In this document: positions 25,301 through 34,008 of the stretch, in pieces
How the letters are laid out: the number at the start of each line of letters is the position of its first letter
How positions within the stretch are numbered: the first letter of the stretch is position 1
Assembly: GCF_004000825.1 (NCBI RefSeq)
Contig: NZ_BILZ01000005.1
Coordinates: forward strand, 1-64,000
DNA from: Paenibacillus kobensis NBRC 15729
GTDB taxonomy: Bacteria; Bacillota; Bacilli; Paenibacillales; Paenibacillaceae
DNA length: 64,000 nucleotides
Reading direction: 5' to 3'
The notes under the pieces: generated by a model
What the model was told of the DNA's origin: nothing
The model's input: only the letters and a program-made list of their open reading frames with translations
Databases searched by the model: none
Translations under genes and position numbers: made by a program

Positions 25301-28230
25301 AGCAGGCCTCCATCAATTACCCTGGCGACGTCGATTATTATAAATTTATTCCGTCCGCTACGGGTCAATACTCCATCGAATCGCTCGGAGCGTACGATGT
25401 GGTTGGTTCCTTGTATAATTCATCCGGATCGTTATTGGCAACGAATGACGATTACAACATTATGGCTAGCTTAAACTTCCGGATTGACAGTAATTTAACG
25501 GCTGGCCAAACCTACTATGTTCAAGTCAACCATTACTCTGCCAAAGCGACGGGGCCCTATAGTCTGAAGATCACGCAATTAGTCGATGCCCAGCCTCCTT
25601 CCGTACCGGGCAATGTCAGGGCCGAATCCAAAACAGACTCGACTGTAACGTTGAGATGGGATCCATCGACGGATAACGTAGCGGTTACCGGATACGATCT
25701 GTACCAGAATGGCGTTAAAGCAGGATCTACGACTAACAGCACAATGACGGTATATTCGTTATCGCCTTCTACGGCCTATTCGTTCCAGATCCGCGCTAAG
25801 GATGCTTCGGGCAACTTATCGGGCCTCAGCACATCTGTAGCGGTAACGACAAGCCCAGACAGCACGAAGCCTAGCGCGCCAAGCAACCTAAGCGTATCAA
25901 GCAAAACGGCGACAGGCGTCGTACTCGCATGGAGCGGTTCTAGCGATAATGTAGCCGTAACGGGTTACGACATCTATCAAGGAACAACGCTCATCCAATC
26001 CGTTGCAAGCGACAAGAGAAGCGCAACGGTTAGTAACTTGCAGCCAAGCACTTCATATGTCTTTACGGTAAAAGCCAGAGATGCTGCAGGCAACCTCTCG
26101 GATGCGAGTAATCAGGCAACGGTTACGACAACGGGCGAGGCCGTTCCGCCATCCGTTCCAAGTGGCGTAACCTTCAGCAAGACGGATTCGTCCGTTACGT
26201 TAACATGGACGGCATCGACCGACAACGTAGGCGTAATTGGCTACGATATCTATCAAGGATCGGCAATAGTCAAGAGCGTGACCGGCACTGCCGCGACGAT
26301 CACGAACTTGAAGCCAAGCACCTCCTACACGTTTACAGTTAGAGCGAAGGACGCTGCTGGGAATGTATCGGCCGCAAGCAATGCAGTCACGGTAACGACC
26401 AATGCGGATACGACGGCGCCAAGCGTGCCGGTGATGAATACGATTCCAACGAAAACCGAGACGTCCATTACGTTAACATGGACAGCTTCAACAGATTCCG
26501 TAGGCGTAACCGGATACGATGTCTACAACGGTTCTACGTTATATCGATCAGTGTCGGCAACCAACGTAACCGTAACCGGCTTGGTCCCGAATACAACCTA
26601 CCGGTTCACGGTCAAAGCAAAGGACGGCGCGGGCAATGTATCCGCAGCTAGTACTCCTCTGGACGTGAAGACGAATGCGGATACGGTGGCTCCAACAACA
26701 CCAACAGGTCTGACTATCGTGGAGAAAGCCAATGACACGATTACGCTGGCTTGGAATCCGTCAACGGATAATATTCAGCTATCAGGATACGTGATCTATA
26801 AGAATTCAAACCTAGACTTAGCCGGAACAACAAGCGCACAAACATTTACAATGACGCTTACTCCGAACACACCTTACAATATCACCGTGAAGGCGCTCGA
26901 TATTGCCAGCAATTTGTCAACAGCCAGTAACGCCGTACAGTCGACATATGTCCCTCCGGTCAAAAATGTGTTCGGCGGCACCGGCAATGATTACTTCAGA
27001 TCGGTCGACGCAGCCAGCGACGGAGGCTTTGTTACCGTAGGATACTCCACTTCTAAGAATGGCGATATGTCCAGCATCTACCGCTCGGCGGGTACGGACG
27101 CTGACGCCGTCGTGGCTAAGTACAATGCCACCGGCGATCTCGAATGGAAACGCGGTTGGGGCGGAACGGGCTCCGATATCTTCCATTCGGTGACCTATAC
27201 CGGCGGAAGATACGTCATCGCGGGAAGTTCAAGTTCAACGAATGGCGACATGCTATATTACGGCACTGGCACCTCGGATGCAGTCTTCTCTATTTGGAAT
27301 CCGGATGGTAGTATCTATTCCAAAGCCGTGCTTGCAGGTTCAAAGGAAGACACATTTATGAAAGCGCGTATAAGTTATGACGGAGGGGCATATGCAGCTG
27401 TCGGATATTCGAATTCTCCGAGCATCCCAAATGCTACCGGTTCGAATAAAGGCAACTATGATGCCATCATTGTCCAATACTCGCCTTACGGCGGCGTCCA
27501 GTGGGCAAAGTCATTCGGAGGCTCTGACGATGAACGATTCGTTGACGTCGTTTCCAGCGGAACCGACGGCGGTTGGGTCGCTGTCGGCTATTCACGCTCC
27601 AATGACGGTGACATGGCTGGGCTCAATAAAGGGGCACAAGACGCGATTATAGTTAAATTCGATTCATCCGGGAATGTCGTATGGAAAAAATCTTACGGCG
27701 GAAGCTATGAGGAGCTGTTCAGAAGTATCCGAAATGAAGGCCCAGGATATTTTAATGTAACGGGAGCTTCCTTCTCCTCGGATGGCGATCTGGCCGTTCC
27801 TTCAGGCAATGCACAAGATGCCATTTATGCTTCTATTGATCCTTCAGGCAATTTGGTCTGGTACAAAAACTTTGGCGGACCGAGCTACGGAGAACCGTTC
27901 AACCAAGGACTAAAGCTAAATAACGGCTACTATGCTGGTGTAGGATCCTTCAACCAAGGCGGCGGAGATCTCCAATCGATTCGCAGAGGCGGAAGCGGGT
28001 GGAACTCCGACGGCATGATCGTAGTATTTAGACCGATAACGGGGTTCCCTATTCAGGTCAAATACGGTTTTGGCGGTACAGGTTCCGATTATTTTGAGTC
28101 CAGCGCATTGCTGACTAGCGGCAAAATCGTCGTAGCCGGAAGTTCAGAGTCTACGGATGGCGATATGACGGGAAGCAACAAGGGCGGCTCTGACGGCATT
28201 ATTCTCATTTATGATGTGACAACTCCATAA
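22387..28230 (+). CDS. Giant secreted subtilisin-like serine peptidase with Fn3, PPC and propeller-like repeats
   Basis: A 1947-residue exported S8 peptidase. Order: signal peptide (1-27); Glu/Gln/Pro-rich low-complexity stretch (about 30-85); inhibitor-I9-like prodomain (about 88-160); subtilase domain (about 190-455) with Asp217 (AILDTG), His247 (NGHGTNVAG) and Ser402 (SGTSVSAAH); an unassigned strand domain; three Fn3 repeats (about 595-840); two PPC domains (about 845-1065); five Fn3 repeats (about 1070-1510, each with STDNVAVTGYD-like segments); and seven propeller-like repeats (about 1525-1947) each opening FGGxGxDxF. No sortase motif or SLH domain is present. It is the third gene after the lipoprotein and the M23 peptidase, 11 nt downstream. 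A polymer- or protein-degrading surface role is likely. Confidence 0.9.
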   Translation: MKRNKGIAAIILSMSLLLHPFSQTYASPESSNLEPVQAESLQEPLQELPQQESPQQELQQQELPQQENSQSEPLPIETTSVQEPLQQESSVNNYIVTYKNSGKPSKLDGKLKKKSKARKHKKLDKLNVSVVELDTNEANLLRQDPEISSVELDRQVRLLSQVQATELQGNNVYITGGPNNVELPLDQQTMPWGLMSIGADQTLGYMTGQGIKVAILDTGIAQHSDLNVVEGASFVEGISSFNDDNGHGTNVAGVIQAQNNSYGIVGIAPETEIYAVKVLDSSGNGTYSQVIQGIEWAINNNVNIINMSFGGEEYSAALHDAIVSAVNNNILVVASAGNNGYGSETDLYPAKFEEVLSIGATNEIPHLASFSSVGSQVDLVAPGANILTTGLNNTYMSVSGTSVSAAHATGSIAALWSRTPSMSSNDIKTMLFASATQIGEEFYGWGLINLAKAAGLTNAPLPPVPSASVLGKGSVSTAAPAQEGEVVAQAVMADQTITFSHVISTSSYRKVQIRIFGPDSTTNVAKSDDRIKSTTDLNLTYPAGTVISYDWAVTPDTKPGKYLIQFQFCTKTECNPGSKVSWDQTISPYVTAPASGSYQKLSDTSMRLTWSAATNASKYRVTTNSDSGVTVNSTSYDATVMPGSTYNFRVYSINKDGFESKNATLIYVVVPATQLPAAPQQLATENIKSSEATLKWQAVNGATGYKVKTDAPNSSVVTLTSSTTSYTFKNLTPNTKYNLYVAAVNNNGDSTYSSIAATTAQGLVTPILSVGEVGPFFAQFQWPSVIGAEGYTIKLNGEVMDTVDSSYSEYVLAGLDPSSIYSVGVSAFNAQTSTPYGAINISTLSNPYESGTVMTAGNWVNGSLVNDDDADYYRFTPAATGLYTFDSLGSIYLSASVAVKTGASSYNVIMGVDENDYDSNFQMSMVLNANQTYYICITQINESAANYQFRVTGFAEEGDTISEAKLIGTTEQQASINYPGDVDYYKFIPSATGQYSIESLGAYDVVGSLYNSSGSLLATNDDYNIMASLNFRIDSNLTAGQTYYVQVNHYSAKATGPYSLKITQLVDAQPPSVPGNVRAESKTDSTVTLRWDPSTDNVAVTGYDLYQNGVKAGSTTNSTMTVYSLSPSTAYSFQIRAKDASGNLSGLSTSVAVTTSPDSTKPSAPSNLSVSSKTATGVVLAWSGSSDNVAVTGYDIYQGTTLIQSVASDKRSATVSNLQPSTSYVFTVKARDAAGNLSDASNQATVTTTGEAVPPSVPSGVTFSKTDSSVTLTWTASTDNVGVIGYDIYQGSAIVKSVTGTAATITNLKPSTSYTFTVRAKDAAGNVSAASNAVTVTTNADTTAPSVPVMNTIPTKTETSITLTWTASTDSVGVTGYDVYNGSTLYRSVSATNVTVTGLVPNTTYRFTVKAKDGAGNVSAASTPLDVKTNADTVAPTTPTGLTIVEKANDTITLAWNPSTDNIQLSGYVIYKNSNLDLAGTTSAQTFTMTLTPNTPYNITVKALDIASNLSTASNAVQSTYVPPVKNVFGGTGNDYFRSVDAASDGGFVTVGYSTSKNGDMSSIYRSAGTDADAVVAKYNATGDLEWKRGWGGTGSDIFHSVTYTGGRYVIAGSSSSTNGDMLYYGTGTSDAVFSIWNPDGSIYSKAVLAGSKEDTFMKARISYDGGAYAAVGYSNSPSIPNATGSNKGNYDAIIVQYSPYGGVQWAKSFGGSDDERFVDVVSSGTDGGWVAVGYSRSNDGDMAGLNKGAQDAIIVKFDSSGNVVWKKSYGGSYEELFRSIRNEGPGYFNVTGASFSSDGDLAVPSGNAQDAIYASIDPSGNLVWYKNFGGPSYGEPFNQGLKLNNGYYAGVGSFNQGGGDLQSIRRGGSGWNSDGMIVVFRPITGFPIQVKYGFGGTGSDYFESSALLTSGKIVVAGSSESTDGDMTGSNKGGSDGIILIYDVTTP

Positions 28231-28240
28231 AGAGACAATA

Positions 28241-28278
28241 ACGAACAAGGACTAGCTCATAAGCTAGTCCTTGTTCGT
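28241..28278. terminator. Perfect 17-bp stem terminator between convergent genes
   Basis: Arms 28241-28257 and 28262-28278 are exact reverse complements with a CATA loop, between the convergent subtilase and WG-repeat genes. The flanking T-runs are short. Confidence 0.75.
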
Positions 28279-28285
28279 GTACCCT

Positions 28286-31200
28286 TTATTGCGCCCGCTT
28301 CGTAACCTCGCTCCATGCCCACGAGACGAATACCTTGTTGTCGTCGATATACGACTTATATTCCTTCGTTTCGTCGAAGTCGCCGTCGAAGGCAACCATC
28401 CGTACATAAGGTCCCGTCGACTTAAGCGTCATGCTCTTACCGTCCGGCGTCGTCACGATTCCGCCGTTATCCCGGTACAAACTTTCCATTGCGAATTGTA
28501 TCTTGCCTGCCGGCACGGTCGTTGGCTTATCGGTATGATTGGCAAGGACGAGCTTGCCGCCAAAGTTATAGTTGTAATAGTCGTCCTCGAATTTTATGTA
28601 ATTGCTTCCTGCAGCCACGTAGATTGCGCTGTGCGGAGGAAGCGTTATGCTCGCCGAATTGCGCAGCCCGTAATCGTTCACCGTACTGCCGTCCGGCTGA
28701 GGATTGCTTTTTATAATGTACAGTTCGAACGCGCCGCCGTCATTTTTGTACGTGCTTCGCAGCGAATCGATCTGGCTTTGGCGTTGCTGACCATTCTCGT
28801 AATTTTGCGACGCTTGTGCAGACGCGCTTGAGTCGCCGTAGAAGTTCTGCGTATAATACATTCCGAAATCTGATTCCCATGGATTTCCTTGATACGCAGC
28901 ATTGAATGCAACCCCAACCCCTAAATGTGTCCACCCATCGTACAACATGTTGTCGCGGTGCCCCTTCGAGTTTACCCAGCTCTGATATGCTTCGATTGCA
29001 TCGCGCTGACCCGCCGCTATATTCTCGCCAGTGAGACCATACGGGATGCCTGCCGCATCCATTCGGTTGCCCGGGTCCTTGCCGTCCGGATTGACATGAT
29101 CGAAGAAGCCGCGATCGCGCATATCTTCGCTATGCGCCCTTGCCGTTCCGGCTGCCGTCCCGTCCCAGCGCAGCGCACTCAGCCCATACCGGACACGGAA
29201 TGCGTTGACCAGATCGAGCGACTGCCGTTCGAACGATTCACGGAGTTCGGACGTACCCTTGCCGAAGTAGGTCGCCATTTTCTCCTCGACAGCTTGGTCA
29301 ATCAATTGAATGGCCGTCGCTTTGTTCCCGTCATGCTTGTCCAAGTATACTGTCACGTAGCTGCCGTCTTGCAAGAACTGGTACGAAGCGTTAACGGTGT
29401 ACACGATCTTGCCTTTCGTAAAGCTGGCTCCACCGGTGCCATAACGTTTCTCGATCTCGGCAGTCGAGGCGCCCAGCTTCAGCCCGCGGTTGGATTTCCA
29501 TGTGTCTGCATTCGAGAACAGCCCGACGACTTTTCCGTTCTGCACCCCTACTTGCATATACTTCGTATAGTCCGCGTTATAAATATACCAAGTGAACCCG
29601 AGCTCGCTAATATCTTTGCGCGCGGGCTGGCCAAGACGAGCGAGCACCGACGCTTCCGTGTCGCCGATCGAGATACCGCCGACTTGGAACTCCTTCGGCA
29701 TCGTATCCGGCACAATAGTTGCTTTCGTTAACTGAAAACCGCGTTCTTTCAGATTATGAATAAGCGTAATAGCTTCCGAGCGTTTCAATTGATCGCTCGA
29801 ACCGAACCCTTCGACCGTTCGCGACGTTTTGCCGCCAGCGATGTTCAGGTCCAATACGTATTGAATCGCGCCTTTCGTATCGCGGAAAGCAAACCCTTGG
29901 CTTGCCGACAGCAGCATAGCCACTTGACCGCGGTTAAAGCCCTTGCCGGATGTACTGTTCAATACAGGCCAGTTATACGTCTTCGCGACTGCATAATAAG
30001 GCGCTGACCAAGCTGCCCCCGCCGCTTTCTCCGGCACTTGAATGTCCGGGAACGCACGCAGCAGCATCGCTAGAAATTCCGGCTCCGTCACGACCGCATC
30101 CGGCCGGAACTTGCCGCCCTCATATCCGCTGGCAATGCCTTGGCTAACGGCCCACTTAATCGAATTGCTCGCCCAATGGGTATCGGCAACATCGACGAAG
30201 CCCGACTTATTCGCCGTTGTGTTCCCGCTAGGCTTGTTGCCGCTTGAAGCCGAAGTCCCCTCATCCGAATTCGCCGCTGGCTTCAACGGCTGGAACGTAT
30301 GGGTATACTGGGCTGCCGCCAGAATGCTGTCCTGTTTGCCTCTAGCAATAGCAACCGCCTTGACCGTCGCCGATTCGTACAGCTTGAACGGCTTCGAATA
30401 TTCGTTCGTTCCCCATGCCGCAATGTACGTATGCGGTTCGGAGCCGTCAATCGTATATAAAATAACAGCATCGGGATCGCTGCTCGACAGCGTCACCGTC
30501 GCGGGCCCGCCGTCGCTCCGTTGTGCGATATCGATGTTGACCGGAGCCAGAGCCGGCAGCGGATTGCGCAGGAATCCCATTCGGCCGTTGCCGTCTTCGA
30601 CTGTTGCTATCCCTTCACGGAAGGGACGAATAGCCTTAAACCTTAAATCCGCTGCACCGCCGACAGCTGAGACAAACCCCGCTAGGCTGCCTTGCTGAAC
30701 TTGAGCATATCCATTCATAAAGACGCTCGCATCATCGTATATCGTCGGGATGACGAGTTGGCCGGTCTTATCGACGAAGCCAATTTTGCCGTCCTTGCGG
30801 ACCATCCCTAACCCGGCGCGGAAAGGATACGTCTTATCGTATATAAGCGGAACGATCTCTTGGCCTGCGCCGTTGACGTATCCCCATTTGCCGCCTGTAT
30901 ATTCGTCGAACTTGCCGCTGCCTCCGTTCGATACAGGCGACATGCCCTCCCGTATGCCGATATAGCCTTCTTCGATATCACCGCCGACAAAATCATAGAC
31001 AGGCGCGACAACTTCCTTGCCTGTCGAGTCGACATAACCGAGCTTGCCGCCCTCATAATAACTGCCGGCACCGGAACCGCCTTTGCCTACCTTAGCGAAT
31101 CCGTCCCGGAATTCCTCTGCGAAATCGTATTGAAGCGGAATAACCTCTTCGCCTTGCATATTGACATAACCGAATTTCTTGGTCGTCAGCAGTCGGCTGC

Positions 31201-32167
31201 CTTGACCGCTGTAATATTGGTCTTCGGACGGCTTAAGGAAATAATCTTCGCCGATCGAAACCCTCGCCAATCCGTTGGTGAACGTATTGCTGATTTCATC
31301 GTAACGGAATGGGACGACCGTCTTGCCCGTTTGGTCGATATAGCCGTACTTGCCATTCAGCTTAACAGGCGCCAAGCCATTATTAAAATACCAAGCTTCC
31401 TCGTATTTCGGCTTCACAATCATTTGGCCGAATGTATCGATGTATCCGTACTTTCCGTCAACCAGAACTGCCGCAAGACCCTCATGGAAGTCGCCGTAAG
31501 AACGGCTATCCAGCGGAATAACTGCTTTTCCCGTACGGTCGACGAAGCCGCTCTTCGCTTTCTGATAGACGCGTCCCAAGCCATTCGAGAACGGATTAGC
31601 ATCCGTGTAGATGAACGGTGTCACTGCTTTTCCGCTAGTGTCGAAATAGCCGAACTTGCCGTCTTGTTTGACTACGATCATGCCGTCCGAGACATCGCTG
31701 ACCGACTCGTAGACAGGCGGGATGATTTCCCCTTGCAAGCCAACTAGTCCATAGGCAGCATCGCTATCGTAAACCGAGCCTGATTTCTTGCCCTTCATAA
31801 TGACGTGCGCGTATCCGTTGTTTCCATAGCCCGTGCTGTCATACACGATTGGCGTAACTTCTTTGCCTTGGCCATTGATATAACCGAATTTCATTTCCCC
31901 GTCTGTCAGAAGGCCAACGACAGCAAGCCCGCCGGACAACTGTTGGGCTGCATCATATTGGAACGGAACGACAACCGCTCCGGTCTTGTCGATATATCCC
32001 CACTTGCCGCCCTTTTGGACTGCCGCGAGCCCCTCAAAGAATACACCGGCGCTTTCATATTGCGGTTCAATGCCATAAGCTAGCGATTCCGAGGCATAAG
32101 CCGCCGGTACCGCACTGCAGACCAAGGCGATGGCCAGCAGCATGCTCCATATCCGTTTCCTCATCAT
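28286..32167 (-). CDS. WG-repeat / SLH / CAP-domain cell-envelope protein
   Basis: A 1293-residue exported protein. Order: signal peptide (1-25); about 12 WG repeats (about 30-540; units such as KWGYIDKTGAVVVPFQYD and KYGYIDQTGKTVVPFRYD); a chitobiase/CHB_HEX_C-like segment (about 545-625, ILYTIDGSEPHTY); one clear SLH repeat (about 645-700, FVDVADTHWASNSIKW) and two weaker ones to about 825; a CAP-associated domain (about 840-980, SIGDTEASVLARLGQPAR); a CAP/SCP domain (about 985-1135, HSEDMRDRGFFDHVNPDG, GENIAAG, NSKGHRDNM); and an unassigned C-terminus. The SLH repeats would anchor it to pyruvylated wall polymer. AAGGTGG lies before the ATG. Monocistronic. The role is unknown, with surface adhesion or sensing possible. 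Confidence 0.9.
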   Translation of the reverse strand: MMRKRIWSMLLAIALVCSAVPAAYASESLAYGIEPQYESAGVFFEGLAAVQKGGKWGYIDKTGAVVVPFQYDAAQQLSGGLAVVGLLTDGEMKFGYINGQGKEVTPIVYDSTGYGNNGYAHVIMKGKKSGSVYDSDAAYGLVGLQGEIIPPVYESVSDVSDGMIVVKQDGKFGYFDTSGKAVTPFIYTDANPFSNGLGRVYQKAKSGFVDRTGKAVIPLDSRSYGDFHEGLAAVLVDGKYGYIDTFGQMIVKPKYEEAWYFNNGLAPVKLNGKYGYIDQTGKTVVPFRYDEISNTFTNGLARVSIGEDYFLKPSEDQYYSGQGSRLLTTKKFGYVNMQGEEVIPLQYDFAEEFRDGFAKVGKGGSGAGSYYEGGKLGYVDSTGKEVVAPVYDFVGGDIEEGYIGIREGMSPVSNGGSGKFDEYTGGKWGYVNGAGQEIVPLIYDKTYPFRAGLGMVRKDGKIGFVDKTGQLVIPTIYDDASVFMNGYAQVQQGSLAGFVSAVGGAADLRFKAIRPFREGIATVEDGNGRMGFLRNPLPALAPVNIDIAQRSDGGPATVTLSSSDPDAVILYTIDGSEPHTYIAAWGTNEYSKPFKLYESATVKAVAIARGKQDSILAAAQYTHTFQPLKPAANSDEGTSASSGNKPSGNTTANKSGFVDVADTHWASNSIKWAVSQGIASGYEGGKFRPDAVVTEPEFLAMLLRAFPDIQVPEKAAGAAWSAPYYAVAKTYNWPVLNSTSGKGFNRGQVAMLLSASQGFAFRDTKGAIQYVLDLNIAGGKTSRTVEGFGSSDQLKRSEAITLIHNLKERGFQLTKATIVPDTMPKEFQVGGISIGDTEASVLARLGQPARKDISELGFTWYIYNADYTKYMQVGVQNGKVVGLFSNADTWKSNRGLKLGASTAEIEKRYGTGGASFTKGKIVYTVNASYQFLQDGSYVTVYLDKHDGNKATAIQLIDQAVEEKMATYFGKGTSELRESFERQSLDLVNAFRVRYGLSALRWDGTAAGTARAHSEDMRDRGFFDHVNPDGKDPGNRMDAAGIPYGLTGENIAAGQRDAIEAYQSWVNSKGHRDNMLYDGWTHLGVGVAFNAAYQGNPWESDFGMYYTQNFYGDSSASAQASQNYENGQQRQSQIDSLRSTYKNDGGAFELYIIKSNPQPDGSTVNDYGLRNSASITLPPHSAIYVAAGSNYIKFEDDYYNYNFGGKLVLANHTDKPTTVPAGKIQFAMESLYRDNGGIVTTPDGKSMTLKSTGPYVRMVAFDGDFDETKEYKSYIDDNKVFVSWAWSEVTKRAQ

Positions 32168-32252
32168 TAGGTATCCACCTTATCGAGTAATAAAAATGCA
32201 AATTACAATATTCGACAATAAGATGGAAAATCCTTCATGGACCGCCACCAGC

Positions 32253-33803
32253 CTATGCCAACTCCTGGCGAAGCCGTTTCTTATCCACTTTGTCTACAGC
32301 CGTACGCGGTAAAGCATCCAGGATAAACAGCCTCGTCGGCCGCTTATGCAGAGCAAGACTGGATTCGCACCAAGCCTGCAATTGCTCTAAGGTCAAACTT
32401 TCCTCGCCATGAAGTACGACGCAAGCGGCAAGCGACTCGCCCTCTCCATGAAGCGGAAGTCCGATTACCGCCGCCTCGCTCACCGCTGGGTGAGTGACGA
32501 TCATCTGCTCTACTTCCGCGCAGAACACGTTCGAGCCGCCCACGATAACCATATCCTTCACCCGATCCAACACATATAGATAACCGTCAGCATCCAGACA
32601 GCCTACATCGCCTGTCCGAATCCAACCGTCCTGAAGCGTATTGGACGTAGCTTCCGGTTGGCGCCAATACCCAAGCATCGTCTGGGCGCCGCGAACGACG
32701 ATTTCCCCGGGTTCGTTCACCGCTGACTCTTGGCCGTCCAAGCCGATGATACGAACCTGAAAAGCCTGCTCGCCCTGGGCGGCCAGATCGAGCGGACGGC
32801 CTACAGAATGAAGACGACCCGGATTGTCCAAGTGCTGGGAAGGAAAAATCCGGCAGACCGACATGCCGCATTCTGCTTGCGAATAGTTGTTCACGACCCA
32901 CGTCCCCGGAAATTGAGCGACTGCGTTCAGCATCGTTGCAGAAGAGATGACAGATCCGCCGCATCCAAGCACTTTAAGGCTCGACGTATCCTTACCGGTT
33001 ACAGACGCCAATCGGGTAAAGTCGCGAAGAAGCTGTCCCACCGTGCTAAGAACAGTAATTCGGTCACGCTCTACAGCTTCTAATACCGAGTGCGCATTCG
33101 CCGGATACTCATCGAGAAAGACTAAGCATCCTCCAGCCGCCATCGTCGCCCACAGATGGAATTGCCCAACGAGATGAGACAAGTTAAGGACGAGTACACG
33201 CCGGTCCCTCTCATAACCGAATCCGGCTGCAGGAGTAAATTGATTCCAAGCGGCCATGCCGCGGTGGGAATGCATAACGCCTTTGGGCCTGCCGGTCGTT
33301 CCGCCTGTATAGATCAGGACGGCTACATCGTCTACGCTTTGTAAGGAAGCTGCCGCTCGGAACGGTTCTTTTTGCCTCGCCAATAGACTCTCCAAGTCTG
33401 GTGAAGCTGCGCCTTCTTCCGTTGCGAACAGCTTGCACGGGTTCGGAAGCTGCTGGACTGCGAAATGCACGGTGTCTGAATAACGCTTGTCATGGATCAG
33501 CACGCGGGGCTCCGCATCCTCCATAATCGCCTTCAGCTCCGGTACGGTCAGCAGCGGAGACGGAACAAGCGGAACTGCGCCGATCCCGACTCCGGCATTG
33601 AACGCAATCACAAGCTCCGGACTTGGATCTCCAATGATGGCAAGCCGGTCCCCTGACCTCAGCCCCTCCGCATATAAGGCATGACCGAGCCGTTCCGCTT
33701 GACGAAGCAGTTCGCCATAATGTATGGTTCGGCCCTGGCTCAACAGCGCCGGCGCATCTGGATATAAACTTGCAGCCAACGGCAATCGTTCGGATAAAAG
33801 CAT
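32253..33803 (-). CDS. AMP-dependent acyl-CoA synthetase/ligase
   Basis: A 516-residue ANL-superfamily ligase. Motifs: LIYTGGTTGRPKGVMHSHRG (A3), VNNYSQAECGMS (A5), GWIRTGDVGCLDADGYLYVLDRVKDM (A7/A8), IVGGSNVFCAEVE, and the C-terminal catalytic Lys in LPRTAVDKVDKKRL. The order and length fit medium/long-chain fatty-acid or aryl-acid CoA ligases. The ATG at 33803 has GGAGG (33812-33816) 8 nt upstream. The TTG that opens the frame at 33824 is rejected. It lies beyond the PKS terminator, so it is probably transcribed from its own promoter in 33804-33950. It might activate a starter acid for the PKS, or simply be a neighbour. Confidence 0.88.
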   Translation of the reverse strand: MLLSERLPLAASLYPDAPALLSQGRTIHYGELLRQAERLGHALYAEGLRSGDRLAIIGDPSPELVIAFNAGVGIGAVPLVPSPLLTVPELKAIMEDAEPRVLIHDKRYSDTVHFAVQQLPNPCKLFATEEGAASPDLESLLARQKEPFRAAASLQSVDDVAVLIYTGGTTGRPKGVMHSHRGMAAWNQFTPAAGFGYERDRRVLVLNLSHLVGQFHLWATMAAGGCLVFLDEYPANAHSVLEAVERDRITVLSTVGQLLRDFTRLASVTGKDTSSLKVLGCGGSVISSATMLNAVAQFPGTWVVNNYSQAECGMSVCRIFPSQHLDNPGRLHSVGRPLDLAAQGEQAFQVRIIGLDGQESAVNEPGEIVVRGAQTMLGYWRQPEATSNTLQDGWIRTGDVGCLDADGYLYVLDRVKDMVIVGGSNVFCAEVEQMIVTHPAVSEAAVIGLPLHGEGESLAACVVLHGEESLTLEQLQAWCESSLALHKRPTRLFILDALPRTAVDKVDKKRLRQELA

Positions 33804-33950
33804 TCTAACCGCCTCCAAAATCAATTATTATCTATCGGGTAAGAAAACTAGGAATAGTGTGATCATAGCATGAATATGGAATAATTAGGCATAAGGGTTT
33901 CCAATGCCATCCATTAGCCTTGCTGATAAAAGAGTTTTATGAAATAAAAA

Positions 33951-33992
33951 AACCGCCGGACTTTGGCTTCTATTAAGCCTCGTCCGGCGGTT
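33951..33992 (-). terminator. Terminator of the PKS operon
   Basis: On the minus strand an 11-bp GC-rich stem (AACCGCCGGAC at 33951-33961 with its complement at 33982-33992, and inner GGCTT/AAGCC pairs) is followed by TTTTTTTATTTC. It lies 17 bp past the acyltransferase stop and marks the end of the long minus-strand PKS operon. Confidence 0.9.
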
Positions 33993-34008
33993 CGCCGTTG
34001 TCGTACCG

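Noticed and set aside
28925-31747. Long open frames on the plus strand opposite the WG/SLH/CAP gene (up to 295 codons).
   Set aside because: They are antisense shadows of a confidently assigned gene, have no SD or recognisable domains, and are Arg/Ala-rich in the way GC-biased third positions produce.
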